In this document: positions 5,074 through 5,607 of the stretch, piece by piece
Layout: every line of letters starts with the position of its first letter
How positions within the stretch are numbered: position 1 is the stretch's first letter
DNA from: Actinomycetota bacterium
GTDB taxonomy: Bacteria; Actinomycetota; Thermoleophilia; Solirubrobacterales; Solirubrobacteraceae
Direction of reading: 5' to 3'
DNA: 5,607 nucleotides
Assembly (NCBI GenBank): GCA_009699915.1
Contig: WLNG01000107.1
Location: 1 to 5,607, forward strand
Notes under the pieces: generated by a model
The model's database searches: none
Seen by the model: the letters and a program-made list of their open reading frames with translations, nothing else
Told to the model about the DNA's origin: nothing
Position numbers and translations under genes: made by a program

Positions 5074-5607
5074 CGCTCGCGCCGCAGGCCGATGATGCTC
5101 AGCAGGAACGAGGAGAAGACGATCTGGATCCCGCAGATGAGAAGGGCGGCCGCAAGGATCGCAAGGCGCTCTTCGCCGAGCTCGCCGAAGCCACGCGAGA
5201 TCCACTGAACGAGGATCACCACCGCGAGCGCGAGGCCGGCCAGCAGGGTGAGGCCACCGAGCTTGAGGCCGTGCTCAAGGCGAAAGCGCGCGCGCATGCG
5301 TTCGAACCATGGATCGCGCTCGCCCATGAAGTACATGCCGTAGGCGTGTGCGCAGAGGCCGAGCGAGACGACCTGCACGCCGATGATCACCAGCAGTGCG
5401 CCGGCGATCTCAGCGTGGATGTCCCAGGCGCGGCCGAAGAGATCGACCTGTGCGAGCGCGATCGCCATGACGATCGCGCCGAGGACCGACAGGATTGTTC
5501 CCGGGATCAGGAAGAGGTGGTGCGGACTGTGGACGAGCAGGAAGCGCAGATGACGCCAGCCATCGCTCCAGGTCGAGAGCTTCGACTCGCCGCCGCGCGG
5601 GTGGTAG
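5070..5607 (-). CDS. Polyprenyl-phosphate-type GT2 glycosyltransferase, C-terminal membrane part; 5' end beyond the right edge
   Basis: The last 178 codons of a gene entering from the right edge are visible, in frame from 5606 to TGA at 5072-5070. The first visible residues, YHPRGGESKL, then WSDGWRHLRF and SPHHLFLIPG, are the conserved end of the catalytic domain and the entry to the membrane region in bacterial GtrB/DPM1-like GT2 enzymes. These enzymes transfer a sugar from a nucleotide donor to polyprenyl phosphate on the cytoplasmic face. Four hydrophobic segments follow, at about visible residues 30-52, 66-86, 114-134 and 147-171, with a charged loop (about 94-113) containing GERDPWFERMRARFRLEHG. 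The protein ends IIGLRRER. The catalytic GT2 domain with its DXD motif is outside the window, so sugar and activity cannot be judged. An internal ATG at 5468 gives a 132-residue reading, but family sequence continues upstream of it. The stop overlaps the next GTG by the GTGA arrangement, making it the first visible gene of a three-gene operon. Confidence 0.9.
   Translation of the reverse strand, partial: YHPRGGESKLSTWSDGWRHLRFLLVHSPHHLFLIPGTILSVLGAIVMAIALAQVDLFGRAWDIHAEIAGALLVIIGVQVVSLGLCAHAYGMYFMGERDPWFERMRARFRLEHGLKLGGLTLLAGLALAVVILVQWISRGFGELGEERLAILAAALLICGIQIVFSSFLLSIIGLRRER

Noticed and set aside
5074..5205. Longer start (ATG 5205) for the bitopic envelope protein
   Set aside because: It would add 44 Arg-rich residues overlapping the membrane region of the upstream glycosyltransferase and bury the signal anchor inside the protein. 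The GTGA overlap start at 5073 is simpler.

Overview
The window is high-GC DNA (about 70% G+C by eye, not counted) with strong third-position G/C bias, GTG starts, 1–4 bp gene overlaps and an almost leaderless promoter layout. This points to Actinomycetota. The protein flavour (Arg/Ala-rich glycosyltransferases, and a small coiled-coil protein with a YWLDRW element) reminds me of Thermoleophilia/Solirubrobacterales. That taxonomic placement is an inference and no marker gene is present.

Layout, left to right. (1) Positions 3–521, minus strand: nearly all of rfbC/rmlC, dTDP-4-dehydrorhamnose 3,5-epimerase, with its 3' end off the left edge. (2) Positions 522–573: a 52 bp divergent intergenic region. 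An imperfect inverted repeat spans 530–568 and carries a -10-like hexamer in each arm, one facing each way. (3) Positions 574–852, plus: a 92-residue coiled-coil protein of unknown function. (4) Positions 852–2975, plus, joined to the previous gene by a TGATG stop/start: a 707-residue two-domain glycosyltransferase. Its N-terminal half is a GT2 rhamnosyltransferase-like domain and its C-terminal half is a WsaF-like GT4 domain. (5) A 14 bp convergent gap, then a minus-strand operon read from the right edge inward. It contains the C-terminal, membrane-spanning part of a polyprenyl-phosphate-type GT2 glycosyltransferase (5606–5070), a 205-residue bitopic envelope protein of unknown function (5073–4456), and a DUF2142 multi-spanning membrane protein (4459–2990). 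Both junctions in this operon are GTGA overlaps. There is no gene-free stretch over 300 bases, and I saw no RNA genes, mobile elements, CRISPR or tandem repeats.

Together this is part of a cell-surface polysaccharide or glycoconjugate locus. RfbC makes a late intermediate of dTDP-L-rhamnose, and the fused GT2–GT4 enzyme is a plausible cytoplasmic user of that donor, adding two sugars. The minus-strand operon looks like a lipid-linked-sugar branch: a GtrB/DPM-like enzyme loads a sugar on polyprenyl phosphate, and a GT-C-like DUF2142 protein could use it on the outer face of the membrane. The small envelope protein between them is a candidate accessory factor. No rearranged or foreign-looking element stands out. 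The less-described parts are the coiled-coil partner gene, the two-cysteine envelope protein and the symmetric divergent promoter.
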